From contig NBMC01000012.1 in the NCBI GenBank assembly GCA_002084805.1, forward strand, positions 1 through 40,339: a stretch of 40,339 nt of DNA, written 5' to 3'. The notes beneath the pieces were generated by a model. That model made no database searches, was not told the DNA's origin, and saw only the letters and a list, made by a program, of their open reading frames with translations. Origin of the DNA: Spirochaetaceae bacterium 4572_59. Lineage in GTDB: Bacteria; Spirochaetota; Spirochaetia; DSM-2461. Made by a program: the position numbers and the translations under genes. Shown one piece after another: positions 33,200 to 40,339 of the stretch (positions are counted from its first letter, which is position 1; every line of letters starts with the position of its first letter).

Positions 33200-34542
33200 G
33201 GCAGACGAACCTCCATACCATTTTTATAGGAAGAGCGGGGATTCAAAACAATTCGCGTCCCCTCCTCCAGACCTTCAAAAACAGGAAGTTCCTCATCACT
33301 CTCCTCCCCGCACACAAGATCCTGCCTGAAAATTCTACCCCCGCGGTAGGAAAAGGCATAGGAAATCTCCCCCTCTGACAGGACTGCCTCCTCGGGTATC
33401 ATCAGGGTTGGAACAGCTTCGGAGAGAAGAACCTTGATACGGACAAACTGCCCCACCCGGAAAAGGGCGTCTTCATTATCCAGCAGTATTTTAAGGGAGG
33501 CCGTCCGTGATTCCTTCTGAATCCAGGGGGAGATACGCTGGATCACCCCGCGGCGCATGGTTGGGGTGATATCTGTTTTGACCTCCGCTTCCATTCCGGG
33601 CCGCAGCAGGGAAATGTCTTTTTCACTCAGCTGGGCTACGGCATACACGCTCTTATCGGGATAGATCATATAAAGTGGCTTATCGGGAGAGGCTTTCTCT
33701 CCTTCTTCCATGTATTTCTGAGCAATCAGTCCGTCGATGGGTGCCCGGACGGCTGTTTCGGCAAGGTAGAGCTTCAGTGTTTCCATCTGACTGCGGACTG
33801 CTTCCAGCTCCGCCTGTGCAACATCCACTTGGGCCTGCAGGGTGCGCGTATTATAATCCACAAAAAGTTCAGTCTTTTCCTCATCCGTTTCAGGCAGGAG
33901 ATATCCGGCTTTCAAAAGGTCCTCATCCCGGTAGCCGATCAACTTAACAGCCAGATTGCTCCGGCTCTGCCGCAGGTTAAGCTCCTTTTCAAAGTACTCC
34001 AGTTCCACTGAGTCCATCTCTTCCCGGCTGATACCTTCCACGTTATACAGCTGCTTCTTGTTCGCGTAGACCCTAGTCATCCTCTCAAAGTCCGCTTCGG
34101 TCTTTTCCAGGTCCAGACGGGAGTTCTCTATAGTCAGGAACTGAGCCTCCATATTGCGGCGTCCCTCTTCCAGCTGCTGCAGAGCCAGATTCAGCCCGGT
34201 CTCTTTAATCCGGACCCCTGCCCGGGCTTCTTTCATCTGGATTTCCAGTTTCTGAGAGTTCAGACGGGCCAGAATCTCTCCCTTACGGACCCTGTCCCCC
34301 TCTTCAAAGGGGATTGATTTTATAATCTCCGAAGACATGGGACAGACGTCGGCCTTAAAGAGATAGGCCACGGTCCCGTAGGTTTCATATGTCCGGGAAT
34401 AAGCTTTTGAATGGCAGGGAAGCAGCTTAACCACTGGCACATAGGAGTCCTCGCCGACAGAGCTCTCCTCCGGAGGTTTTTCACCACAGGCCCCCAGAAA
34501 AAATAAAAGGGGAATAAATATTACAATAGGCGGTCTACTCAT
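33196..34542 (-). CDS. RND periplasmic adaptor (membrane fusion protein), lipoprotein type
   Basis: A 448-residue HlyD/AcrA-like adaptor with lipobox LGAC (Cys19), so anchored in the inner membrane by lipid. The layout is a biotinyl-lipoyl-like half near 75-95 (IKSIPFEEGDRVRKGEILARLNSQKLE), an alpha-helical hairpin of about 95-260 with coiled-coil character, the second lipoyl half (VRAPIDGLIAQKYMEEGEKASPDKPLYMIY), then a beta-barrel and a membrane-proximal domain (VGQFVRIKVLL). It should join the RND pair to the TolC-like channel. The start overlaps the TolC-like gene by 8 nt and its stop overlaps the Ig-like lipoprotein gene by 4 nt. Confidence 0.92.
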   Translation of the reverse strand: MSRPPIVIFIPLLFFLGACGEKPPEESSVGEDSYVPVVKLLPCHSKAYSRTYETYGTVAYLFKADVCPMSSEIIKSIPFEEGDRVRKGEILARLNSQKLEIQMKEARAGVRIKETGLNLALQQLEEGRRNMEAQFLTIENSRLDLEKTEADFERMTRVYANKKQLYNVEGISREEMDSVELEYFEKELNLRQSRSNLAVKLIGYRDEDLLKAGYLLPETDEEKTELFVDYNTRTLQAQVDVAQAELEAVRSQMETLKLYLAETAVRAPIDGLIAQKYMEEGEKASPDKPLYMIYPDKSVYAVAQLSEKDISLLRPGMEAEVKTDITPTMRRGVIQRISPWIQKESRTASLKILLDNEDALFRVGQFVRIKVLLSEAVPTLMIPEEAVLSEGEISYAFSYRGGRIFRQDLVCGEESDEELPVFEGLEEGTRIVLNPRSSYKNGMEVRLP

Positions 34543-35935
34543 AAATCAGACTCTCCTTATCCCCTCCGGAAGGGGTAAATCCACACAGTGTTTTCAACTC
34601 TTCTTCCTGCCCGTGAAGAGAGGTAAGACTCTCAAGCAGGGAGATCTTCTCCTGAGCCAGGTCGATATCCGCTTCCACATAGGCCAGACGGGTAATTTGA
34701 CCCAAATTCAATTCGGCCTCAAGGATTTTCAATTTGTCCTCAAGGATGGCTAACTTGTTTCTCTGTATGGAAACCCGGCCTGTGGTCAAAAGAATATCTT
34801 GAGTAAGAGAGCGAACCTGAAAGAAAACCGAACGGCGAAACTCTTCCTTTTCCAGCTGTTTCATATAGAGGGAGCTTTGTGCGCTTTGCTTATCCAGGAC
34901 AGCCTCAAGATTATCCAGAACATCTGTCGAGCTGGAGATGGCCGTATTATGTTCATCCCGATGGCTTCTCCCCGCCTGCAGGTCCACAGAAGACGGCAGG
35001 AGAGGAAGATCGAACTTAAAGTTCAGCCCCAGAGAAAAAGCCGGCTTGTTCAGAGGATACTCCTCTCCGGAAACAGAAAAGTCTCCCCTGGCTTCGATAC
35101 GGGGAAGCCAGACAAGACGGGTATTCTTTAGCTCCTGCCGGGCCAGAATCTCTTCCATATTCAGGCTTAAAAGCTGTTGATTCTTCTCTTCTGCATTTGA
35201 CTGCATCATAGGGATAAAAGAATCCTCTTCTGTCAACTCTGAAAAAATCCCCTGATAATCCCTGTTTAAACTTCCAGAGAGTAGGGGTAGCCGTTCAAGA
35301 GGGAGATATAGAAGAGCAGACAGGGCGAAGCGGCCAGCAATCAATTTCTTTTTTGTGTCTTCCATGGTAAGAAGAAACTCCGAGGCCACCAGCTGAATAT
35401 CTAGATAGTCCACAGGCCTGAGCTGTCCCAATTTATGCTCCAGGGCGGCTATTTCCACCTGCCGGGTCAGATTTTCATAGGACTGCTTCTGTATCTCTAG
35501 AATCCTGCGGTTTTTCAGAATATCCACAAATTGAAGGGTGACCTGATTGACAAGGGAGTTCTCGGTAGAGAGGGATAAATAATCTTTAAGGTCCAGCTGC
35601 ATCCGGGCATTGCGATAGGCGACCAGAGTCTTCCCTCCACTGAAGAGGAGCTGATTGATACCCAGACTCAGCTTTTTCACCCGGGAGTCGGAATTGCCCT
35701 GAGTGACAGAATCATTTTTCATATAGCCAAGCTCTACGTCGGGAAGGAATTGTCGAGCCTGAAGGCTCAGCTGGCGGCGGGCCCTCTGCCGCTCAAGACC
35801 ATCCTTTACAAGGCCGCTGTTCTGCTGCAATGCCAGAGCAAGGGCTGTTTCCAGGTTCATCAGCTCTGATGAAGGAATTTGGGCATTCAGAATGACAGGA
35901 AGAAGAAGGCCGAACAGACAGATTGCTTTATTCAT
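34535..35935 (-). CDS. TolC-family outer-membrane channel
   Basis: A 466-residue outer-membrane efflux protein: signal peptide MNKAICLFGLLLPVILNA, then the TolC-type internal repeat of long helices and strands. Typical segments are LETALALALQQNSGLVKDGLERQRARRQL (about 25-53), RKSLSLGINQLLFSGGKTLVAYRNA-like strand-helix joins, and the second-half SLGLNFKFDLPLLPSS plus a coiled helix LAILEDKLKILEAELNLGQITRLAYVEADIDL. The ATG at 35935 shares one base with the upstream stop (TGATG); an ATG six codons earlier is in frame but would put charged residues before the signal peptide. It forms the exit duct for the operon's pump. Confidence 0.9.
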   Translation of the reverse strand: MNKAICLFGLLLPVILNAQIPSSELMNLETALALALQQNSGLVKDGLERQRARRQLSLQARQFLPDVELGYMKNDSVTQGNSDSRVKKLSLGINQLLFSGGKTLVAYRNARMQLDLKDYLSLSTENSLVNQVTLQFVDILKNRRILEIQKQSYENLTRQVEIAALEHKLGQLRPVDYLDIQLVASEFLLTMEDTKKKLIAGRFALSALLYLPLERLPLLSGSLNRDYQGIFSELTEEDSFIPMMQSNAEEKNQQLLSLNMEEILARQELKNTRLVWLPRIEARGDFSVSGEEYPLNKPAFSLGLNFKFDLPLLPSSVDLQAGRSHRDEHNTAISSSTDVLDNLEAVLDKQSAQSSLYMKQLEKEEFRRSVFFQVRSLTQDILLTTGRVSIQRNKLAILEDKLKILEAELNLGQITRLAYVEADIDLAQEKISLLESLTSLHGQEEELKTLCGFTPSGGDKESLIYE

Positions 35936-36417
35936 CAGAGAAGACTTCCGCATCCCCTCTTCAGCTGCTTAAACAGATAAGAGGAAGAGTAGAAACTCTC
36001 TTTTGACTCTGTGCTGAAGTAGTAGGATCCCAGCTCCCGCCCTTCCTGGTCCCGTATAAGCATATGAAGGGTCAAAGATTTGAGGGGTTTAAAGTTTTTC
36101 ATAAAGGCATACTCCCGCAGATAGAGGGAGACAAGAGCCTCTTGTGTCCTGTTCTCAGGGTCTTCCTGGTTTTCTTCCTCCAGTAGAAGATTCAGATTCA
36201 AAAGGCCGTTCCGGGCAATTTCTTTTTTATGCAGATCGGTCTCTACCTCTATGATTCCACTGCTAAACTCATATTGAGAACGCTGTTTCTTCCAACTGGG
36301 ATTGCTAAGGATCTGCTTTGCCGGGGAGTTAAAAGGGTGGCTGACACATCCTGCCAGAAACAATAGAGAGAAAATAAATAATAATATCAGTTTACGATTT
36401 ATAATTGGCTTGTTCAT
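35935..36417 (-). CDS. small lipoprotein, first gene of the RND operon
   Basis: A 160-residue predicted lipoprotein: basic N terminus, hydrophobic core, lipobox LAGC (Cys24). The mature domain is mixed alpha/beta (IIEVETDLHKKEIARNGLLNLNLLLEE, FKPLKSLTLHMLIRDQEGRELGSYYFST), with no family recognised. SD AAGGAG lies 10 nt before the ATG. As the first gene of a seven-gene unit coupled to the TolC-like gene, it may be an assembly or accessory lipoprotein of the pump. Two Cys occur in the mature part, the lipid-bearing Cys and one near the C terminus (RGCGS). Confidence 0.75.
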   Translation of the reverse strand: MNKPIINRKLILLFIFSLLFLAGCVSHPFNSPAKQILSNPSWKKQRSQYEFSSGIIEVETDLHKKEIARNGLLNLNLLLEEENQEDPENRTQEALVSLYLREYAFMKNFKPLKSLTLHMLIRDQEGRELGSYYFSTESKESFYSSSYLFKQLKRGCGSLL

Positions 36418-36623
36418 TTTCCGCTGTCTCCTTTAAAGCCTTCAAGGCCGGTAGAATGGGGTTCTCTTCATTAACGGGAGAGATGGACCTGTTGATTGAA
36501 AAAAGGAATAATTTGTAAAAGCTCTGGAAGTACAGGGTCGGAGACTACAGGCTTATCTGCTCAATAGAAGATGATCAGCTCTTGGTTCTGAGGGTGGCCT
36601 GGTAATGAAAACAATCATAACCT
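36418..36623. other. intergenic leader of the RND operon
   Basis: About 200 bp between the flaB terminator and the first gene of the RND operon. It must hold that operon's promoter, but I find no convincing -35/-10 pair on the minus strand; AT-rich stretches near 36500-36520 are the only candidates. No reading frame with an SD is seen. Confidence 0.4.
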
Positions 36624-36653
36624 ATAAAAAAAGACCGCCCGGAGGGCGGTCTT
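36624..36653 (-). terminator. intrinsic terminator of flaB
   Basis: Perfect 10-bp stem AAGACCGCCC / GGGCGGTCTT (36631-36640 with 36644-36653), 3-nt loop, followed on the minus strand by a run of U (complement of 36624-36630). It separates flaB from the RND operon. Confidence 0.9.
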
Positions 36654-36682
36654 CAACTTTCTGAAATAAAAGTATGCAATTA

Positions 36683-37543
36683 CTACTGAAGCAGCTGCAT
36701 AACGCTCTGAGTTCTCTGGTTAGCCTGTGCAAGCATAGCATTGCTTGCCTGGGAGAGGATCTGGTTCTTGGTAAAGTCCACAGATTCCTTAGCCATATCC
36801 AAGTCGCGGATACGGGATTCAGAAGCCTGCAGGTTTTCAGCACCCACATCAATTCCCTTGATAGCCATTTCCATTCTGTTCTGATAAGCACCCAGATCAG
36901 CCCGCTGTTTATTAACAGTTTTCAGGGCATTATCCAGGACACCGATTCCACGGTTAGACTGTTCAGGAGTTGAGAGAGACATAATCTCTCCTGATCCGAT
37001 CTGTCTAAGACCAAGAGCATCAGAAGTCATGGTACCGATATTGATCTGTTCCCTCTGGTCCATATTGGCTCCGATATGGATCCACATGGATGCGGTGACA
37101 GTGTTAGTACCGGTATCCGCTGCAAAGCGGCCAGTAAGCATATTCATACCGTTAAACTGAGCGTGAGAAGCGACTCTATCCATTTCATCCACCAGCTGTG
37201 AAACTTCAACCTGAATCTGCATTCTATCTTCTGAGGTATAAATACCGTTTGAAGACTGAACAGCCAGTTCCCGTACTCTCTGGATAATATCTGTTGTTTC
37301 ATTCAGATAACCTTCAGCAGTCTGAAGAAAAGAAATACCATCGGCGGCATTACGGGAAGCCTGGTGCAGACCACGAATCTGTGAACGCATCTTTTCGGAT
37401 ACGGCCAGACCAGAAGCATCATCGCCAGCTTTGTTGATTCTCATTCCGGAACTGAGTTTTGCCATGTTAGAAGCAGAACTGTTGTTCGCGGTCCCTAGTT
37501 GTCTCTGTGCAGTTAATGCACTCATGTTGTGATTGATAATCAT
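36683..37543 (-). CDS. flaB: periplasmic flagellin FlaB (core filament protein)
   Basis: Core subunit of the periplasmic (endo)flagellum. The 286-residue protein has the conserved flagellin ends: N-terminal [17 protein letters not shown] and [28 protein letters not shown] (residues 28-55), and C-terminal [16 protein letters not shown] followed by [16 protein letters not shown] and a helical end. The short middle (about 140-200) lacks large surface domains, as usual for spirochaete FlaB. There is no signal peptide; it is exported by the flagellar type III route. SD GGAGG is at good spacing, a sigma-28-like promoter lies 72-100 nt upstream, and a strong terminator follows. Glycosylation by the Maf-like protein is plausible. 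Confidence 0.97.
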   Translation of the reverse strand: MIINHNMSALTAQRQLGTANNSSASNMAKLSSGMRINKAGDDASGLAVSEKMRSQIRGLHQASRNAADGISFLQTAEGYLNETTDIIQRVRELAVQSSNGIYTSEDRMQIQVEVSQLVDEMDRVASHAQFNGMNMLTGRFAADTGTNTVTASMWIHIGANMDQREQINIGTMTSDALGLRQIGSGEIMSLSTPEQSNRGIGVLDNALKTVNKQRADLGAYQNRMEMAIKGIDVGAENLQASESRIRDLDMAKESVDFTKNQILSQASNAMLAQANQRTQSVMQLLQ

Positions 37544-37614
37544 TGATTATTCCTCCATGAATTTTTAATTAGCCCGGCATCCTTGCCAGGTGTGAAGTAA
37601 TCGCTTCATATGGA

Positions 37615-37643
37615 GTATCGGTGATGGAATGGGATAAACTTGA
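37615..37643 (-). promoter_or_regulatory. sigma-28 (FliA)-like promoter of flaB
   Basis: Minus strand: TCAAGTTT (37636-37643), 13 nt, ACCGATAC (37615-37622). These match the sigma-28 consensus TAAAGTTT / GCCGATAA at 7 and 6 of 8 positions, but the spacer is 2 nt longer than the usual 11. Start expected near 37608. Confidence 0.6.
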
Positions 37644-37669
37644 ACTAAAAGGCAGCTGTTTTTTAGTTC
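37642..37669. repeat. perfect inverted repeat just upstream of the flaB promoter
   Basis: GAACTAAAA (37642-37650) and TTTTAGTTC (37661-37669), 10-nt loop. It touches the outer edge of the flaB -35 element and lies 17 nt after the stop of the upstream methyltransferase gene. It may be an AT-rich terminator, lacking a U-tract, or a regulator site. Confidence 0.6.
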
Positions 37670-37685
37670 ATATTTGTATAGTAAT

Positions 37686-38633
37686 TCAGTGATTCTTTTT
37701 TACTTGCCACCCTGTCAGAAAATAGCTCTTTAATCCTCTGTCCGGATAACGACCAATAAATTTTTCAGGAGGAGAGACATTTTCCCAATTTTCAAATTCT
37801 CCAGACAGGGAATCCCGTATCATTAATTCAAAATCCTGCCAGCTGCAGTCCGATGCATTCAGGCAGAAAAGACAGGCCCCCCCCTCTTTCAGCCACTCTT
37901 CCGTGCGGCGGATCAGCTTGGGATAGTCTCTGGTATAGGTAAAACTTGTTCGCTGAAAAGGTGGTGGATCCATGATAATCAGATCGTAGGGACCGTTTTT
38001 TCTGACCTTTGCTAGGGACTTTAAAATATCATGGGCAAAGTAGCGGGACTTTTTGGCTCTTACGTCAAATCCATTCTGATCGTGGTTATCCTTTCCTATT
38101 CGAAGTGAGTTGCGATTCATATCCCAGTTATCCACTCTGCTCGCTCCCCCCTGCAGGGCGGCCACAGAAAAGGCACAGGTATAGGAGAAGAGATTCAAGA
38201 CAATGGCCCTACTCTCCCTTTGTTTAAGATAATTTCTGATGCGGCTGCGGCCATTGATCATATCAGGAAAAAAACCGATATTCTGACCACGCCCCGGATG
38301 GATTTGGAATAGCCCATCCGCCTCTGTAACAGTACTGCACTCGGGCATATCTGCACTGACATAGAGATCTCTGGAAGGGCCTTGCCCCCGCTCCTGTATC
38401 CTCAGATAGTGTGCGGGAAAGGATTCATTTAAAATATGCACCAGTTCGGACAGATCCTCCGTTAAAAGTACATTATAGCTAATAACAAAGATCACATGAG
38501 ACATACGATCAATGATCAGCGATTCCAAGCCCGGTAATTTGCCAGAGGGTCCGTGAAAGATCTTCTGACAGCCCTCTGCCTGATCAATCCTAAACTCTGT
38601 TAAATACTGTTTCAGCTCATTCCAGATACTCAT
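37686..38633 (-). CDS. class I SAM-dependent methyltransferase, RlmI/RlmK-like
   Basis: A 315-residue predicted rRNA methyltransferase. SAM-binding motif I reads VLNLFSYTCAFSVAALQGGASRVDNWDMNRNSL (about 165-197), and the catalytic-site motif IV is MDPPPFQR near 230, as in the RlmI/RlmK family (5-methylcytosine or 7-methylguanine in 23S rRNA). It lacks the N-terminal PUA domain of RlmI. The beginning IWNELKQYLTEFRID and an RIQERGQG region precede the catalytic domain, as in the C-terminal half of RlmKL. A TTG at 38651 is in frame but the ATG at 38633 is preferred; no good SD is visible. Its target base is not determined. Confidence 0.82.
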   Translation of the reverse strand: MSIWNELKQYLTEFRIDQAEGCQKIFHGPSGKLPGLESLIIDRMSHVIFVISYNVLLTEDLSELVHILNESFPAHYLRIQERGQGPSRDLYVSADMPECSTVTEADGLFQIHPGRGQNIGFFPDMINGRSRIRNYLKQRESRAIVLNLFSYTCAFSVAALQGGASRVDNWDMNRNSLRIGKDNHDQNGFDVRAKKSRYFAHDILKSLAKVRKNGPYDLIIMDPPPFQRTSFTYTRDYPKLIRRTEEWLKEGGACLFCLNASDCSWQDFELMIRDSLSGEFENWENVSPPEKFIGRYPDRGLKSYFLTGWQVKKNH

Positions 38634-38691
38634 ACTACTATGTCGGTGCAAAGATTAAAAAAACTTATAAATAAGAAATAATATCATATTG

Positions 38692-38720
38692 TTGACAAAT
38701 ATAGTATTCGATATTATTCT
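38692..38720 (+). promoter_or_regulatory. candidate promoter of the recombinase remnant, flanked by an inverted repeat
   Basis: TTGACA (38692-38697), 17 nt, TATTCT (38715-38720). A perfect 9-bp inverted repeat, AATAATATC (38677-38685) / GATATTATT (38710-38718), brackets the -35 box and reaches the -10, a layout that would suit a repressor. Confidence 0.4.
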
Positions 38721-38829
38721 TTATACGATAACAAGTTAAATCTATTTTAAATCTTCTCTAAATTTAAGGAGATGGGCCGTGGAAGCATCTGTGTAGGCAG
38801 AGTTCTGAATGTCCAAAGAGAGAGAAGCT

Positions 38830-39087
38830 ATGAGATATAGAGAACCTTTTACGGTATATGCGAGAAAGATGAAATCCGGCCGGATTGTTTGGTACTACCA
38901 GACTTATGATGAGTTTAACAAGAGAACGTCTGCCCTTTCCACGGGGCAAACAACAAAATCTGCCGTTCGCGCGTACTGCCGGCAACTGGAAAAAGAGGAT
39001 TTATTAGTTCCCAACAGTCTGCCGCAGGCACCCGAAGGGCTGTGGCCTTTACAGGTTCTTCACGGCCATGATACCCACCGGAAATAA
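38830..39087 (+). pseudogene. N-terminal fragment of a spirochaete-type tyrosine recombinase
   Basis: The 85-residue frame starts MRYREPFTVYARKMKSGRIVWYYQ and continues with TYDEFNKRTSALSTGQTTKSAVRAYCRQLEKEDLL, which looks like the arm-binding N-terminal region of phage-type integrases I associate with Treponema and Spirochaeta genomes. The core-binding and catalytic domains (R...HxxR...Y) are absent: after about residue 67 the likeness fades, and the frame stops at 39087 where helicase sequence in the opposite direction begins. Family members are usually 300-400 residues, so this is a remnant. An ATG at 38809 is also in frame; 38830 has GAGAGAAG at fair spacing and fits the family start. The fragment cannot recombine DNA. 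Confidence 0.6.
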
Positions 39088-40159
39088 TCCGTTGGAAAAG
39101 ATGGGATTCTCTGTGAAGACGTCCGGCGTACTGAGTCAAAGTTCCCTTCCAGGAAACAGGAAAGGTTAGAAAAAGGGTATCAAGGAAGGGAAGATCAAAT
39201 CCTTCACCTAGATAACGACCTGTGGCAAGAATCACAATATTTTGGTCATCAGTAACCAACTCAATACCCTCCATAATTGTTTTAACTTGCTTTTTACCCA
39301 GACCTCCCTGAAGGATAAATAGATTTTCAGTTAGTGTCGCTATTTTTTTTGAGAGTTGTTCAAGGGGCTCTTTTCTTTCGGTTAAAACTAGTATTTTCCG
39401 CTTCTTAAAGATGGCATCCTTGATATCTGCAATAATAAAATCATTTCTATTTTCATCACTTGCGAGGATACGGAATAGATCCTGTATCCGGTCTGATGCA
39501 CTTTCAGCAAAGTCGACATGGAAATCAGTCTCCCGGGGTATTACTTTATGCGTAAAAGATCTGATAGCAGCTTGTTTCTTTGCACTCACAGAATAACGGA
39601 TATCTCCCAGATTCATGAAAATAATCGGGTGCTTTCCATCTTTTCGAGTGAGAGTGGCCGATAGCCCCAGTTTGTAATAGGCCGGGCTCTGCCGAATGGC
39701 CTTCTCAAAGGAGAAAGCTGATATATGATGACATTCATCAACGATGATCTGTCCATATTCATCAAGCCAATCTACAATTTCCCCTTTATGACTGACACTT
39801 TGTATCACGGCAATATCCAGTTTCCCCGTGCGCTTCTTGCGGCCTCCGCCATAAAGTCCAATTTCTTTTTTGGAAATATTAAGAAACTGCTGGGCTTGTT
39901 GGGCCCATTGATCCATCAGTTGCTTGCGATGAACAAGAGTATTTACCCCTCGCTCCGCAATGAGCCATAAGGCCAGAACGATTTTTCCGAAAGCAGTTGT
40001 TGCGGAGAGGACTCCAGTATTGTATCTAAAAAGGACTTCAGCTGCTTTCTTCTGTTCATCAAGTAGCTCTCCTTGGAATTTGAATGTAATATTCTTTCCT
40101 TTAATTCGTTTTTCTTCGATCTGGATCTTAATTTTGTAATGACATAAAAGCGTCTCCAT
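38915..40159 (-). pseudogene. degenerate SF2 helicase, TOTE-conflict-system-like
   Basis: The open frame is 414 residues, but only about 1-350 are helicase. Recognisable parts: FQGELLDEQ, Walker A region TTAFGKIV (usual GKT/S is GKI), NTLVHRKQL (family form about NTLVLVHRKQL, two residues missing), VDECHHISAFSFE (motif II, 140-152), LSATLTRKDGKHPIIFMNLG, ILATGRYLGEGFD and QYAGRLHR (motif VI, about 343-350). These resemble the helicase module of TOTE conflict systems, normally fused after a primase domain. Here the frame is closed by a stop a few codons upstream of the ATG, the C-terminal domain is lost, and residues about 352-414 are antisense to the recombinase fragment. Probably inactive. 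Confidence 0.65.
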
Positions 40160-40339
40160 ATCATCAAGACAGCCTATTTAAGTATGCAACAAACAGATAC
40201 CATGTAATTCTATTTTTATTGATAAAGAAGATACTGTAATCTATTGGTGTAGAGGTATCTTCTTCTCTTTTTCTGTCAACGACAGGAACTCTATTTGTCT
40301 TTAAATGGTAACCTTATCTGTTAAGTTTGGGAATACATC
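40160..40339. other. window edge with 10-bp inverted repeat
   Basis: No gene seen. A few codons matching the helicase family (GCLDD) precede the ATG at 40159 and then hit a stop, so the 5' part of that gene is missing. A perfect inverted repeat, AAGAAGATAC (40225-40234) / GTATCTTCTT (40255-40264), is followed on the plus strand by CTCTTTTTC and could be a terminator. Confidence 0.45.

Noticed and set aside
38770..38841. Short frame starting ATGGGCCGTGG behind AAGGAG, upstream of the recombinase fragment
   Set aside because: The SD sits directly against this ATG, and the frame ends after 22 codons with no hydrophobic or conserved pattern. A leader peptide is possible but unsupported.
38915..39107. 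C-terminal tail of about 62 residues on the helicase frame
   Set aside because: It is antisense to the recombinase fragment and does not resemble helicase C-terminal domains, so it is a chance extension after the breakpoint.

Overview
The window looks like chromosomal DNA of a free-living spirochaete, most likely Spirochaetaceae/Spirochaetales. The best evidence is a FlaB-type core flagellin (36683-37543, minus) with a sigma-28-like promoter, backed by a Maf-type flagellin glycosylation gene, many lipoprotein signal peptides and a spirochaete-like tyrosine recombinase fragment. Base composition is moderate. Shine-Dalgarno (SD) sites are usually clear, and many genes overlap by 1-16 nt, so operons are compact.

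Left part (1-10.6 kb): small acidic protein and nitroreductase from a divergent promoter pair; HrpB-like helicase; THUMP/RlmL-like RNA methyltransferase; LOG-family phosphoribohydrolase; zinc-ribbon NUDIX hydrolase; ankyrin-repeat protein; coiled-coil lipoprotein; and a pair equivalent to Bacillus YprA/YprB (MrfA helicase and MrfB DEDDh exonuclease) overlapping by ATGA. Middle (10.7-24.7 kb): glgC coupled to an unknown gene; a MutT-like NUDIX protein; membrane and lipoprotein genes of unknown role; secA; an outer-membrane-type protein; a 43-codon secreted or membrane peptide gene; a LysM/M23 protein lacking one catalytic His; and an operon of signal peptidase I, a class B PBP with PASTA domain, and a Maf-like protein, followed by a possible small RNA with a strong terminator.

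Right part (24.7-36.4 kb, all minus): seven tightly overlapping genes in the order small lipoprotein, TolC-like channel, lipoprotein adaptor, two Ig-like (Big_5-type) lipoproteins, and two different RND transporters. This is the best candidate for an unusual system: a tripartite envelope pump with two divergent RND subunits, both altered at proton-relay positions, and two extra surface-type lipoproteins encoded between adaptor and pump. Beyond it are flaB and an RlmI/RlmK-like methyltransferase.

The last 1.7 kb (38.6-40.3 kb) is a decayed accessory patch. The N-terminal piece of a tyrosine recombinase meets, head-on, a helicase resembling the SF2 helicase module of TOTE conflict systems. That helicase is truncated at both ends, has a damaged Walker A motif and has a two-residue deletion. 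No CRISPR array, tRNA, rRNA or complete insertion sequence was seen. All family names rest on motif recognition by eye, without database searches.
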